In this document: positions 1-17,831 of the stretch, in pieces
Layout: each line of letters starts with the position of its first letter
How positions within the stretch are numbered: the stretch's first letter is position 1
Assembly (NCBI RefSeq): GCF_003315635.1
Contig: NZ_PDCG01000008.1
Location: 1-43,564, forward strand
Source: Bifidobacterium aemilianum
GTDB taxonomy: Bacteria; Actinomycetota; Actinomycetes; Actinomycetales; Bifidobacteriaceae
Length of the DNA stretch: 43,564 bases
Direction of reading: 5' to 3'
Made by a program: the position numbers and the translations under genes
The notes under the pieces: generated by a model
Databases searched by the model: none
The model's input: only the letters and a program-made list of their open reading frames with translations
What the model was told of the DNA's origin: nothing

Positions 1-225
1 TGAAGTGTGTTGGTGTGGTGGTGGTTTGAGAACTCAATAGTGTATTTGTACTACTAAATACTTTTTATAGTCAATGATTGCCAGTCCGGTGTCGGCCCGT
101 GCCTTTGGGTGTGGGTGGTCTTAGTTGGTCTTGAATGACATCGGGGTTTTTGTGGGATGGTTTTTCTGTATAAAACTATTCCGTCAATGTATATATTAGA
201 GAGCCTTTGATGAGGCTTTCCGCAT
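1..225 (+). promoter_or_regulatory. rRNA leader of operon 1
   Basis: T-rich transcribed leader upstream of 16S. Positions 25-42 carry a TTTGAGAACTCAATAGTG block, and a close relative, TTTGAGAACTGGATAGTGG, occurs in the 16S-23S spacer at 1974-1992. A motif repeated before both large rRNAs is typical of actinobacterial rRNA antitermination or processing signals. That assignment is from general knowledge, not proven here. The promoter itself probably lies left of the window, judging from operon 2. Confidence 0.55.
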
Positions 226-5213
<4,988 letters not shown>

Positions 5214-5383
5214 CAACACACCCTTGTGGGTGGGTTGGACGTGGGGTCCGCCTTCTGCCTATGCCCCTTACAGCAAGGAGCACTGCAACACATCACAGAA
5301 CAACAGTCGTATCGCGTCCGCCGTCCGGTTCCCAAACCGCCACATCCCCCCGGGCCCCTTAGGGGCGGGGACAACAGAAAAGA

Positions 5384-5501
5384 TTTGCGGCGGCCAGAGC
5401 CTGGGTGAGACGCCCGGTCCCATTCCGAACCCGGAAGCTAAGGCCCAGCACGGCGATGGTACTGCACTCGGAAGGGTGTGGGAGAGTAGCACGCCGCCGC
5501 A
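5384..5501 (+). rRNA. rrf: 5S ribosomal RNA, operon 1
   Basis: About 118 nt with the conserved core cccattccgaacccggaagc and the closing stem tgcggcggcc (5386-5395) against the terminal gcacgccgccgca. It lies 170 nt after 23S; the gap holds only processing sequence, including a cacccttgtgggtg hairpin. Confidence 0.94.
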
Positions 5502-5511
5502 TCACACGTTC

Positions 5512-5552
5512 GAGGGGCCCCCGGCCGGCACACAGCCAGCCAGGGGCCCCTC
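5512..5552 (+). terminator. Hairpin after 5S, operon 1
   Basis: Perfect 10-bp GC stem gaggggcccc (5512-5521) with ggggcccctc (5543-5552) and a 21-nt loop. There is no U-tract, as is frequent for high-GC actinobacterial terminators. Confidence 0.6.
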
Positions 5553-5694
5553 ACGCATACCCAAACACGACCCACCGGCCCACCACACCAGCGCCAGAAT
5601 GGCACCCATCCTGACAGGAGCAAGCCCAGGACCTCATACCGTACAAGCCGGACGAGACCGGCGACTACCATGGAAACACCAAGCATTGAGGCTA

Positions 5695-5834
5695 CCGGTT
5701 TGTCGTTGCTTGTGTGCAATTAGCGCAAGCCATTGCTGCAAACGAATCCCCTCACACGTATTCGGGTATACTGGCTTCGGCCTCACCAGGGCTACTGTAC
5801 TAATTGATGCGTATTCGTACGTTGGGAGGATGTG
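5695..5834 (+). promoter_or_regulatory. Unique DNA upstream of the femAB gene
   Basis: This unique sequence begins at the end of rRNA repeat 1. A TATACT -10-like box lies at 5767-5772, about 60 nt before the gene; no convincing -35 box was seen. The gene is preceded by the ribosome binding site gggagga at 5824-5830. Confidence 0.35.
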
Positions 5835-6830
5835 ATGATTCAGGTGCGTCGAATAAGCATTAAAGAGCTTGAGGCGACGACCGCACGACTGGGACTCACC
5901 CTTCCTATCGAACAGACCGCTGTCTGGCGGCAATATCAGGACACCATAGATGGTCGCAGTAATTGGGGTGCCGTGGCAGTGGAGAATGATGGCTCTCCGT
6001 TAGCTTTCGTAGATCTCACCGATTACAGAACCCACGGATACCATTCACTCCACGCCACTCACGCGCCCGTATGGGTGCGTGAGCCCTCCGCTAAGGAGGA
6101 GCAAGCCGCCCTGCAAGCCCTCGCCGCATTTGTGCGCCGTGAGGACCGCAAGCAGGTCTTCCTGCGTATCGCTGTCACATCCGATCTTGGTATGACTAGG
6201 CCTGTGCTATCCACCATTGCCTATGACCAGACAGTGGTGATTGATGTAACGGGCGGTGATGAGGAGATACTGTCGCGGATGAAGTCACGTGGTCGCCGTG
6301 ATGTCCGTAAGTCCCTACGAGAGAGTCCTGCGGTCTGCGCCGACGAGACAGAGCTTGCTCAAGCCTCCTTTCAGGAATACTACGACGTCATGCGTGAGAC
6401 GGCCGAGCGGGACGGCTTCAATCCGGCCCCCTGTTCTGATTATGAGGATATGATCCGAATCCTCGGTCAGGAGCACTGCCGGGTCTATGCGGGTCGGGTT
6501 GACGACCAAGTGGTTACCTGGTCCATCGTCACCATTTCGGGATCCAGAGCTGTTCGCTATTACGGCGCCAGCCTCAACAACACTATGCGGGGGCATGTCA
6601 CCGATAAGCTGGTCTACTTCGAGTGCTGTGACCTAGGTGCAAACAAGGACGTGGAGAGCTACGACATGATGGGGATTGGTGACGACTTCGCCCCAAGCCT
6701 CAAAGGCCTCAACGAATTTAAAACCAAGTTCACCAAAGAGGTCACTCCCGTCGCTCCAAGCCGCGACATCCCCTTGAGGAAAGCGTTCTACTGGTCTTTG
6801 GTCACCGCCAAACGTTTGCGTGATAGGTGA
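5835..6830 (+). CDS. FemAB-family peptidoglycan branch peptidyltransferase
   Basis: 331 residues. FemA/FemB/MurM enzymes use aminoacyl-tRNA to add amino acids to the lipid II stem peptide at the inner face of the membrane, building the interpeptide bridge. Family signs are an N-terminal PIEQTAVWRQY block (about residue 25), a basic GRRDVRKSLRE stretch in mid-protein, YYGAS, and the C-terminal signature DMMGIG..(x)n..LKGLNEFKTKF followed by TKEV. The length is somewhat short of the 400-residue staphylococcal proteins but normal for bifidobacterial ones. A GTG three bases upstream is in frame; ATG 5835 is preferred because the gggagga site (5824-5830) is better spaced from it. The gene stands alone between two rRNA operons, so read-through from operon 1 could contribute to its expression. 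The amino acid it transfers cannot be read from the sequence. Confidence 0.85.
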   Translation: MIQVRRISIKELEATTARLGLTLPIEQTAVWRQYQDTIDGRSNWGAVAVENDGSPLAFVDLTDYRTHGYHSLHATHAPVWVREPSAKEEQAALQALAAFVRREDRKQVFLRIAVTSDLGMTRPVLSTIAYDQTVVIDVTGGDEEILSRMKSRGRRDVRKSLRESPAVCADETELAQASFQEYYDVMRETAERDGFNPAPCSDYEDMIRILGQEHCRVYAGRVDDQVVTWSIVTISGSRAVRYYGASLNNTMRGHVTDKLVYFECCDLGANKDVESYDMMGIGDDFAPSLKGLNEFKTKFTKEVTPVAPSRDIPLRKAFYWSLVTAKRLRDR

Positions 6831-6888
6831 GGGAAGCTCCTGGGGATACGACCTAGTTGTTCATAGGTTGGCAATGGGGCCGATCAGG

Positions 6889-6940
6889 GAAGCATTCGTC
6901 TGCAGGTAGTGATCACCTATCTGAGTCAGACGAATGCTTC
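6889..6940 (+). terminator. 14-bp perfect inverted repeat after femAB
   Basis: gaagcattcgtctg (6889-6902) pairs perfectly with cagacgaatgcttc (6927-6940). The 24-nt loop contains a further small palindrome (aggt-agtgatc-acct). It begins 58 nt after the femAB stop codon, so it is most likely the gene's terminator, although no U-tract follows. Confidence 0.55.
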
Positions 6941-7044
6941 AGACATAATGTCCCTTATCGGATGACTGAAGAAAATCCTTCTAGCCGTCGGACCGGTGGA
7001 AGCCAGTCCGATGGCGGCCTTGAGAATGCTCAGCTGTTGCTGCT

Positions 7045-7136
7045 GGTTGGTAGTTGGTCGTCAGTGGTAGTTCATAGTCCGTAGTCGGTAGTCCATAGTC
7101 GGTCGTTCGTAGTGGCAGTCGTTAGTCCTTAGTTGT
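7045..7136. repeat. Degenerate AGTC/GTAGTC microrepeats
   Basis: A low-complexity patch built from variants of gtagtcc, gtagtcgg, catagtc and gttagtcc in a near-regular series, unlike the flanking DNA. It is consistent with replication slippage in unconstrained sequence. Confidence 0.6.
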
Positions 7137-7544
7137 AAGGGATCGGTCGTAACGTGAATTGCCCGCAAATCTAACCAGGGATTAGCAGACTGTTTCTGTG
7201 AATATACGGTTTCGATACTGCTCAAGTCGTCAGGCAAGGGGGGTTTGGACCAGTGGAGTATCTCATATTGGCTCATGCTGGGTATGTGAAGCGACTGATC
7301 AGGCAAGATGCTATATCACGGGTATCTACAGGGCTTCATTGCAAGGCAAGACTGAGTGACACGCCCGGAGGGCAGGAATTTTGACCAATTTCAGAGGTCT
7401 GCACAGGCAGAACGGTAAAGTATTGAAACGTATACGCGGAAAAAGACACGCCGGTAAAACCGTGTAATTCCAACGAAAAGAACCAACGTCCCAAACCCCG
7501 ATTTGCTTCGGTGGGCACTTCCGTGTAAGTTTACCTCTTGCTGC

Positions 7545-7574
7545 CTGACAGCGACAAGAAATCTTCTGGATACT
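7545..7574 (+). promoter_or_regulatory. Candidate promoter of rRNA operon 2
   Basis: CTGACA (7545-7550) and GATACT (7569-7574) are separated by 18 nt and match the vegetative -35 and -10 consensus at 5/6 and 4/6 positions. Transcription would start a few bases inside the region shared by both operons. Confidence 0.5.
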
Positions 7575-7799
7575 TGAAGTGTGTTGGTGTGGTGGTGGTT
7601 TGAGAACTCAATAGTGTATTTGTACTACTAAATACTTTTTATAGTCAATGATTGCCAGTCCGGTGTCGGCCCGTGCCTTTGGGTGTGGGTGGTCTTAGTT
7701 GGTCTTGAATGACATCGGGGTTTTTGTGGGATGGTTTTTCTGTATAAAACTATTCCGTCAATGTATATATTAGAGAGCCTTTGATGAGGCTTTCCGCAT
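7575..7799 (+). promoter_or_regulatory. rRNA leader of operon 2
   Basis: Same sequence as positions 1-225, as far as I compared. The tttgagaactcaatagtg motif is at 7599-7616. Confidence 0.55.
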
Positions 7800-12787
<4,988 letters not shown>

Positions 12788-12957
12788 CAACACACCCTTG
12801 TGGGTGGGTTGGACGTGGGGTCCGCCTTCTGCCTATGCCCCTTACAGCAAGGAGCACTGCAACACATCACAGAACAACAGTCGTATCGCGTCCGCCGTCC
12901 GGTTCCCAAACCGCCACATCCCCCCGGGCCCCTTAGGGGCGGGGACAACAGAAAAGA

Positions 12958-13075
12958 TTTGCGGCGGCCAGAGCCTGGGTGAGACGCCCGGTCCCATTCC
13001 GAACCCGGAAGCTAAGGCCCAGCACGGCGATGGTACTGCACTCGGAAGGGTGTGGGAGAGTAGCACGCCGCCGCA
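12958..13075 (+). rRNA. rrf: 5S ribosomal RNA, operon 2
   Basis: Same as copy 1, with the same 170-nt gap after 23S. Confidence 0.94.
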
Positions 13076-13085
13076 TCACACGTTC

Positions 13086-13126
13086 GAGGGGCCCCCGGCC
13101 GGCACACAGCCAGCCAGGGGCCCCTC
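13086..13126 (+). terminator. Hairpin after 5S, operon 2
   Basis: Same 10-bp GC stem and 21-nt loop as at 5512-5552. Confidence 0.6.
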
Positions 13127-13311
13127 ACGCATACCCAAACACGACCCACCGGCCCACCACACCAGCGCCAGAATGGCACCCATCCTGACAGGAGCAAGCC
13201 CAGGACCTCATACCGTACAAGCCGGACGAGACCGGCGACTACCATGGAAACACCAAGCATTGAGGCTATGGACTCTCGTCAGTAGGCAGGCGAATAGAGG
13301 AGGAGAGCAGT

Positions 13312-14250
13312 ATGCAATTCCAAGAAATAGGAACCTCAGGTCTTAAGGCATCTAGGGTGGCCCTGGGAGCCATGAGAATGGCCGACAGGACTCAGGATCA
13401 GTGCGATGAAGTGGTCTGTGCGGCCGTGGAATCCGGCATCGACTTCTTCGACACTGCTGACTGCTACACGGCTGGAGTAAGCACGGCAAAGCTGGGCCAG
13501 GCACTCAAGGATTTATCGGTCGAACGGTCCGGTGTCTTGTTGCAGACCAAGTTCGGCATCTACCGCAACCCAGATACCGACAAGATTACACGCTATGACT
13601 TCTCACGGGACCATCTGGTCTCAGCCCTGGAAGGCGAACTTGAGTGCTTGGGCACCGATTATGTGGACTTCGTCCTGCTGCATAGGCCAGATACTTTGGT
13701 TGAGCTGGACCAGCTTGCTGAGGCCTTCAACTACCTGCAGAACCAGGGCATGGTCCGGCATTTTGGTGTCAGCAATGTCAACCCGCAACAGGTGGAGTTG
13801 CTGCAGTCCGCCCTAGGTCAGCGCCTGGAGGTCAACCAACTCCAGTTCGGACTCGGCCATACGGGTATGGTCCAGCAGGAATTCCACGTGAATATGGGGG
13901 ATGCTCCCAGCCTTGACCATGATGGCGGACTGATCTCCTATTCCCGTCGCAAGCAGATGACCATCCAGGCATGGAGTCCCTTCCAAACAGGCTTCTTCGA
14001 GGGGGTCTTTCTGGATAATCCGGCATTTGCCGAGCTCAACGCTGCCCTGCAAAAGCTCGCCGACCAGTACGGCGTGGCCCCAAGCGCCATCGCAGTGGCC
14101 TGGATTCTCAGGCACCCGGCACGGATGCAGGTACTCCTTGGTTCCATGACGCCCAGCCGCATCAGACAGATGGCTGCCGGGGCAGATGTGGAACTGACGG
14201 CCCAGGAATGGTACGATCTTTACCTTGCGGCTGGCAACGATCTTCCCTAG
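13312..14250 (+). CDS. Aldo/keto reductase (YdhF-like)
   Basis: 312 residues, a full-length single-domain AKR barrel that should reduce aldehydes or ketones with NADPH in the cytoplasm. The catalytic tetrad can be read: D47 and Y52 in FFDTADCY, K80 in LLQTKFG and H124 in VLLHRPD. The GVSN block (about residue 156) and a late cofactor-phosphate region (VLLGSMTPSRIRQM) are in the expected order. The start is fixed by the strong site gaggagga at 13296-13303. The gene begins 43 bases after the end of rRNA repeat 2. Its stop is followed after 11 nt by the GTG of a small CxxC protein, suggesting translational coupling. The substrate cannot be read from the sequence. Confidence 0.92.
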   Translation: MQFQEIGTSGLKASRVALGAMRMADRTQDQCDEVVCAAVESGIDFFDTADCYTAGVSTAKLGQALKDLSVERSGVLLQTKFGIYRNPDTDKITRYDFSRDHLVSALEGELECLGTDYVDFVLLHRPDTLVELDQLAEAFNYLQNQGMVRHFGVSNVNPQQVELLQSALGQRLEVNQLQFGLGHTGMVQQEFHVNMGDAPSLDHDGGLISYSRRKQMTIQAWSPFQTGFFEGVFLDNPAFAELNAALQKLADQYGVAPSAIAVAWILRHPARMQVLLGSMTPSRIRQMAAGADVELTAQEWYDLYLAAGNDLP

Positions 14251-14261
14251 GCTGGCTTGTC

Positions 14262-14513
14262 GTGCATTACTTCACTCCCCAACGCTGTGCCGCCACCCAT
14301 AAGATCATCTACCATGATCGTGGCCAGGCCCAGCGTGCCGCAGACCGCTGCCTCCTGGAACGTGACGTCGAACTATGGACCTACCGCTGTGACCTATGTG
14401 GCTCCTGGCATCTGACCCACCGTGACCCCAGCCTCCATTACGCGGCTGGGGCGAAGCGACGGGACAGTAAGCCACGTTCCCGTAAACGTGGATACAAGCC
14501 ACGGCAGCGATGA
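14262..14513 (+). CDS. Small CxxC / zinc-ribbon-like conserved protein
   Basis: 83 residues from a GTG start. The pattern is C..THKIIYHDR, then an Ala-rich helix, then YRCDLCGSWHLTHRD, and a very basic tail (KRRDSKPRSRKRGYKPRQR). Cys and His spacing suggests a small metal-binding fold; short actinobacterial proteins with a C..C..WHLT ending are familiar to me but have no assigned function. The start is chosen because a decayed paralogue (23902-24053) keeps the same GTG-CAT-TAC beginning, with the same 11-nt distance from the stop of an aldo/keto reductase remnant. No good ribosome binding site precedes it, so it is probably translated by coupling to the reductase. Confidence 0.68.
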   Translation: MHYFTPQRCAATHKIIYHDRGQAQRAADRCLLERDVELWTYRCDLCGSWHLTHRDPSLHYAAGAKRRDSKPRSRKRGYKPRQR

Positions 14514-14753
14514 CTGCCAGCAGGTGACCATGGGAGGCTGCACAACTGCAATGCCGTAAAGGCACCGAAGACGCAGCCTTGGGATAGCTTTGGCGATAGC
14601 TCAGTCCAAGACGAACGGCTGACTAGTGGAGGCCAACACTGCGTATCCGTAGCAGTTTCCCCTTGACCTAGCAAACAGATGCAGTATCAAGGGGAAGCGA
14701 TCCTAAGTCCGATATGTGGCCCTAGAGGCCAAATGCGCCAATTGCGGCCGGCT
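14514..14753. other. Convergent intergenic region
   Basis: Gap between the CxxC gene and the minus-strand nitroreductase. It contains only the terminator-like inverted repeat at 14657-14696. Confidence 0.5.
14657..14696. terminator. Inverted repeat between convergent genes
   Basis: Perfect 10-bp stem ttccccttga (14657-14666) with tcaaggggaa (14687-14696) and a 20-nt loop. Its position between convergent genes suggests a bidirectional terminator. Confidence 0.45.
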
Positions 14754-15536
14754 TCAACGGTCCAGACGGAACCCCTGGCGGGCTGCGGCAGGGCCGATGG
14801 CCTTCTGTAGGACATGCTGGTCGACGGCCTTACTGGCAGTCTGGTCACTGTATGCGTCCACCGGTCGGTCGCTGTCACGAAGGTCGTAATATTCATGGAC
14901 CCGCTGGTCGAAGTCCTTGAGGTCGGCCAGCATTTCACCGGTCCCTGCCGGATAGGCGTTCTCGAAGAATTGGGCTGAGCGCGGCATCCGTGGCTTGAGC
15001 ATGGGTGACTGGTCGGGCTTGCCGATGGCTAGTCCCAGGACAGGGTAGGTGTACTTGGGGAGTTTGAGCAGGTCTATGAGCCCATCAATGTCGTTAAGCA
15101 GGGAGCCCAAGATCACGCAACCCAGACCCAGGGCGTTGGCTGCGGTCTCCATGGCACTTAGGGCCAGTACAGTATCGTTCTGTGCTTGCGCGAAGCGGTA
15201 GCTGGCGGTCAAGGTGAATTCGGAGCTGCTGGTGTCCACCCCTTTGTTGTGAATAATGGCTATGTTGCGGCTTTCGTCGCTTACAAAGACGTAGAGCAGT
15301 GGGACCTGGGCGACATAGGGTTGCTTGGCGATTGCCGCTAGGGTGTCTTTCAAGCCAGGGTCCGTGATCCTGACGGCAGACCAGTCATTGAGGTATTCGC
15401 TGGAGGGAGCCTGCTGGGCCGCCATCTCCAGTTGCTTGACGATACCCTCGTCAATGGGGTCCGGCTTGAATTTACGGATGGATCGCCGCTGCATGAGTGT
15501 GGTGATGGTATCGCTGCCGATAGTGTTAGCTTGCAT
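14754..15536 (-). CDS. NfsA/FRP-type nitroreductase (NADPH-dependent FMN oxidoreductase)
   Basis: 260 residues. The family reduces nitroaromatics, quinones or flavins using FMN. Visible signs are the N-terminal LMQRRSIRKFKPDPI block (FMN phosphate contact), the APSSEYLNDWSAVRI segment (about residue 45), LSAMETAANALGLGCVILGSL in mid-protein and a YPVLGLAIGKPDQSPMLKPRMP segment typical of the NfsA branch. The frame stays open 64 codons upstream, but ATG 15536 is chosen because aagg (minus strand, 15546-15549) stands 9 nt before it; ATG 15542 is a close alternative. It lies 118 nt downstream of the DUF4235 gene on the same strand and may share its transcript. Confidence 0.85.
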   Translation of the reverse strand: MQANTIGSDTITTLMQRRSIRKFKPDPIDEGIVKQLEMAAQQAPSSEYLNDWSAVRITDPGLKDTLAAIAKQPYVAQVPLLYVFVSDESRNIAIIHNKGVDTSSSEFTLTASYRFAQAQNDTVLALSAMETAANALGLGCVILGSLLNDIDGLIDLLKLPKYTYPVLGLAIGKPDQSPMLKPRMPRSAQFFENAYPAGTGEMLADLKDFDQRVHEYYDLRDSDRPVDAYSDQTASKAVDQHVLQKAIGPAAARQGFRLDR

Positions 15537-15654
15537 AGTCATGATCCTTGTTGTACTTGTACCCTCCCTACACGATGTTGGTTCATCGTTGTTCATGGCA
15601 GCTTGTCTCGGCTTGCACAGTCGACCTGTCGCCAGGTTGCGGGGAGAGTATGCC

Positions 15655-16065
15655 TTACTTGCCCAAGCGTTTGATTTGCCGGTGGTTGACCAGGGCTTGG
15701 GACCCTTTGTCCGAGAGTTGCGAGACAACGGCTCCGAATGCGGCTGATGCGGCGGCGAAGATCAGGCTCATGGCAAACCCTTGGCTCCGTTCCTGGTCGC
15801 TCTGTTGCCCACTGGACTTATGACCGGCGACACCCTTGTTCCAGAGGGTTTGGAACAGTTTTCCCCCTAGCAAGCCGGCCAAGGTTGGAAGGGCAAACTT
15901 GATGAGCTTATCCCCTATGGAGTCAGGATCGGATTCACGTGCTGCCCGCATGCCATTCACCTTCTCGTCGATGCTGTGGAGGCTGCTGATGATGCGGTCC
16001 GCAGTCGATTCCGCCGGCTCTTGCGAGCTATTCGGACCATCTGCATTCTTGTAGGCCTCAGTCAT
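15655..16065 (-). CDS. DUF4235 family membrane protein
   Basis: 136 residues. After a polar N-terminus of about 50 residues comes KLIKFALPTLAGLLGGKLFQTLWNKG, a transmembrane segment ending in a Trp-Lys motif, then a charged loop and a second hydrophobic segment (GFAMSLIFAAASAAFGAVVSQL) and a basic tail (HRQIKRLGK). This is the layout of actinobacterial DUF4235 proteins, whose function is unknown. A ggaga site precedes ATG 16065. Confidence 0.72.
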   Translation of the reverse strand: MTEAYKNADGPNSSQEPAESTADRIISSLHSIDEKVNGMRAARESDPDSIGDKLIKFALPTLAGLLGGKLFQTLWNKGVAGHKSSGQQSDQERSQGFAMSLIFAAASAAFGAVVSQLSDKGSQALVNHRQIKRLGK

Positions 16066-16365
16066 ATCTCCATTCTAGGCCATCAGAAGTATTTTGCCCT
16101 GTGCCGATTTTCTAGCCATCACCCAAGGGGGCAGCCGATCCGTCAAAGGTGATGCCGGCTTGTGGCATAGTGCTCCCGCACGGACCTGACAGTAGCGGTG
16201 ATGACATGGTAGCTGCGGAAGGTACGTGTCTTCCGGCAATGCAGCCCAGTGGAAGGGTCTTTTGCTACCAGTGGCTACAGGCAAACTACCCGGAGCGGTT
16301 TCGAATCAGCATGCCATAAGCCCGCCATCGGTATTTCGGCTGCGAGGGAGCGTTATTATTACTAT
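16066..16365. other. Divergent intergenic region
   Basis: Upstream DNA for both the minus-strand DUF4235 gene and the plus-strand phosphatase. No gene, repeat or clear promoter recognised. Confidence 0.4.
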
Positions 16366-17064
16366 ATGGAACAAAATCTGTCTTCCAGCGAAGAGGCTGT
16401 ATCTATCGGACATATGATTCTGCTGCGGCATGGTCAGACATCCTGGAGTCAATCGGGGCAGCACACAGGCCGTACGGATCTACCACTGACTGAGGTCGGC
16501 AAGCAGCAGGCCCTTGAGGCCGGTGAGCGACTCAGATGTGCCTTTCCCCAGGGGTTTGAAGCGGAATATGTGTTTTCCAGCCCCCTGCAACGGGCCAGAG
16601 AAACGGCGATCTTGGCTGGCTTCAAGCATCCACATGATTTGCCAGACATTGCTGAATGGGATTACGGACGGGCTGAAGGGCGCTCGCGCTCGCAGATTCG
16701 GGCGTTGGCCGGTTGGGATTGGGATTTGTGGGCTGATGGACCCCAGTCCTTGGATCCTTCCATGGAAGGGCACCATGAGGAGCTACTGCCAACGGGGCAG
16801 CATATTGCCGTTAGCAATGGCAGTGGCGAGACCTTGGAAGAGGTTGCTGTTCGGGCCAAAAACGTGACCCAGGCCCTCCGACCGGTAATTGAGGCTGGGC
16901 ATAATGTGTTGTTGGTGGCCCACGCACATATTCTGCGAATACTGGCCACGCAGTGGTTGGAGGTCGATCCTGCTTTTGCCAAGCATCTGCGTATGGACAC
17001 TGCCCATTTTTCCGTATTGGGCGGGTACAAGGGAGACAATGTCATCGAGCATTGGAATGATTGA
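16366..17064 (+). CDS. Histidine phosphatase (phosphoglycerate mutase-like)
   Basis: 232 residues. The catalytic LLRHGQT motif places R21 and H22 in the active site. GRTDLPLTEVGKQQA, SSPLQRARETA, WDYGRAEGR and a second histidine in LLVAHAHILR complete the branch-1 histidine phosphatase pattern. Such enzymes dephosphorylate small metabolites or act as mutases; the substrate cannot be told. The frame is open 39 codons upstream; ATG 16366 is chosen with gagggag (16344-16350) as a distant ribosome site, and ATG 16414 is a shorter possibility that would begin just before the RHG motif. Confidence 0.85.
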   Translation: MEQNLSSSEEAVSIGHMILLRHGQTSWSQSGQHTGRTDLPLTEVGKQQALEAGERLRCAFPQGFEAEYVFSSPLQRARETAILAGFKHPHDLPDIAEWDYGRAEGRSRSQIRALAGWDWDLWADGPQSLDPSMEGHHEELLPTGQHIAVSNGSGETLEEVAVRAKNVTQALRPVIEAGHNVLLVAHAHILRILATQWLEVDPAFAKHLRMDTAHFSVLGGYKGDNVIEHWND

Positions 17065-17831
17065 ATGTCGTAATTGACGGGCCATGGTGTTTTGGATCAA
17101 CTATGTTCTGGATTACCTATGACTATTGAGTTCAGAAGTGCAGGGACTCATGCCATGCCATGGTCACGGCACAGGCGCATCCATCAATGAGTCCGTAAGC
17201 GGTGAAGGTCCTGGTCCGGCTGGACATGCATGGTGCTTGTCAACGGATTTGACCAGAAGTGAACCGGAATATTAGCATGAGCTGAATGTGCACATGGATG
17301 TGCTTATCTTATGTGAGAGATATAAAATGTGATTCTTATCTCATTTGGCGTTGACTCAGGGTTAAACCTTTCAAACTCAAACATATTGACCATTTGCGCC
17401 CTAGTGATGCAAATATCCCACCAGGCAGCGCACATAATTGCTCTGAACCAATCCCTCGAAATTGGGTTATTTGCTGCAAAATCAAGCGTATTGCAACGAT
17501 AATCAGTCGATTTTGGTCGCTGTGGCCCAAGCTTTCGGCCCGTTGAACTGGGGGTTGGGGTGTCCGTCGGGGGGAGTGACAAATTGTCAGAATGTTGTCA
17601 ATCTGAAGCGAACATAAAACGAACAAATGTGACATGTTCTCTGTGGGGTGGATTTGCATTTTTGAAATTTCCAGTTAGAGTTTCAATCACTACGAAATTT
17701 GTGGTGGATGACACGGGGGACCGTCATTTGGAAGTTTCTGGATAGCGGAATAAGGGTTTCGCCTCCAGATATCTTGAACAGATAAGAAGCGATCTGTTGG
17801 ACAAATGAAGGTAAAGGAAAGGTGAATCTCT
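17065..17831 (+). promoter_or_regulatory. Long AT-rich region upstream of the pilus locus
   Basis: 767 bases without a credible gene. AT-rich from about 17270 to 17500, then G-rich (three G-runs of 5, 4 and 6 within 17550-17574), followed at once by the palindrome at 17577-17589. Probably the control region for the pilus genes. I could not choose a promoter. Confidence 0.5.
17577..17589. promoter_or_regulatory. Palindrome TGACAA-A-TTGTCA, candidate operator
   Basis: 6-bp arms around one central base, followed nearby by a further half-site TTGTCA (17595-17600). It lies 243 bases upstream of the tip pilin start. The spacing and symmetry suit a dimeric DNA-binding protein; the identity is unknown. 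Confidence 0.4.

Larger units (their letters stand above)
6941..7574. other. Non-coding region between femAB and rRNA operon 2
   Basis: No credible gene on either strand. The region contains the microrepeats at 7045-7136 and a promoter-like pair at 7545-7574. Short reading frames here have no recognisable motif and no good ribosome binding site. Confidence 0.6.

Noticed and set aside
7045..7136. CRISPR array
   Set aside because: Units are only 6-9 bases, continuous and degenerate, with no unique spacers; no cas genes.
7061..7306. Possible small gene on the minus strand between the rRNA operons
   Set aside because: Contains the microrepeat patch, no ribosome site, no motif.
17569..17574. Classical phase-variable poly-G tract in the pilus locus
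   Set aside because: Only six G and outside the coding sequence; too short to claim, mentioned as a weak finding only.
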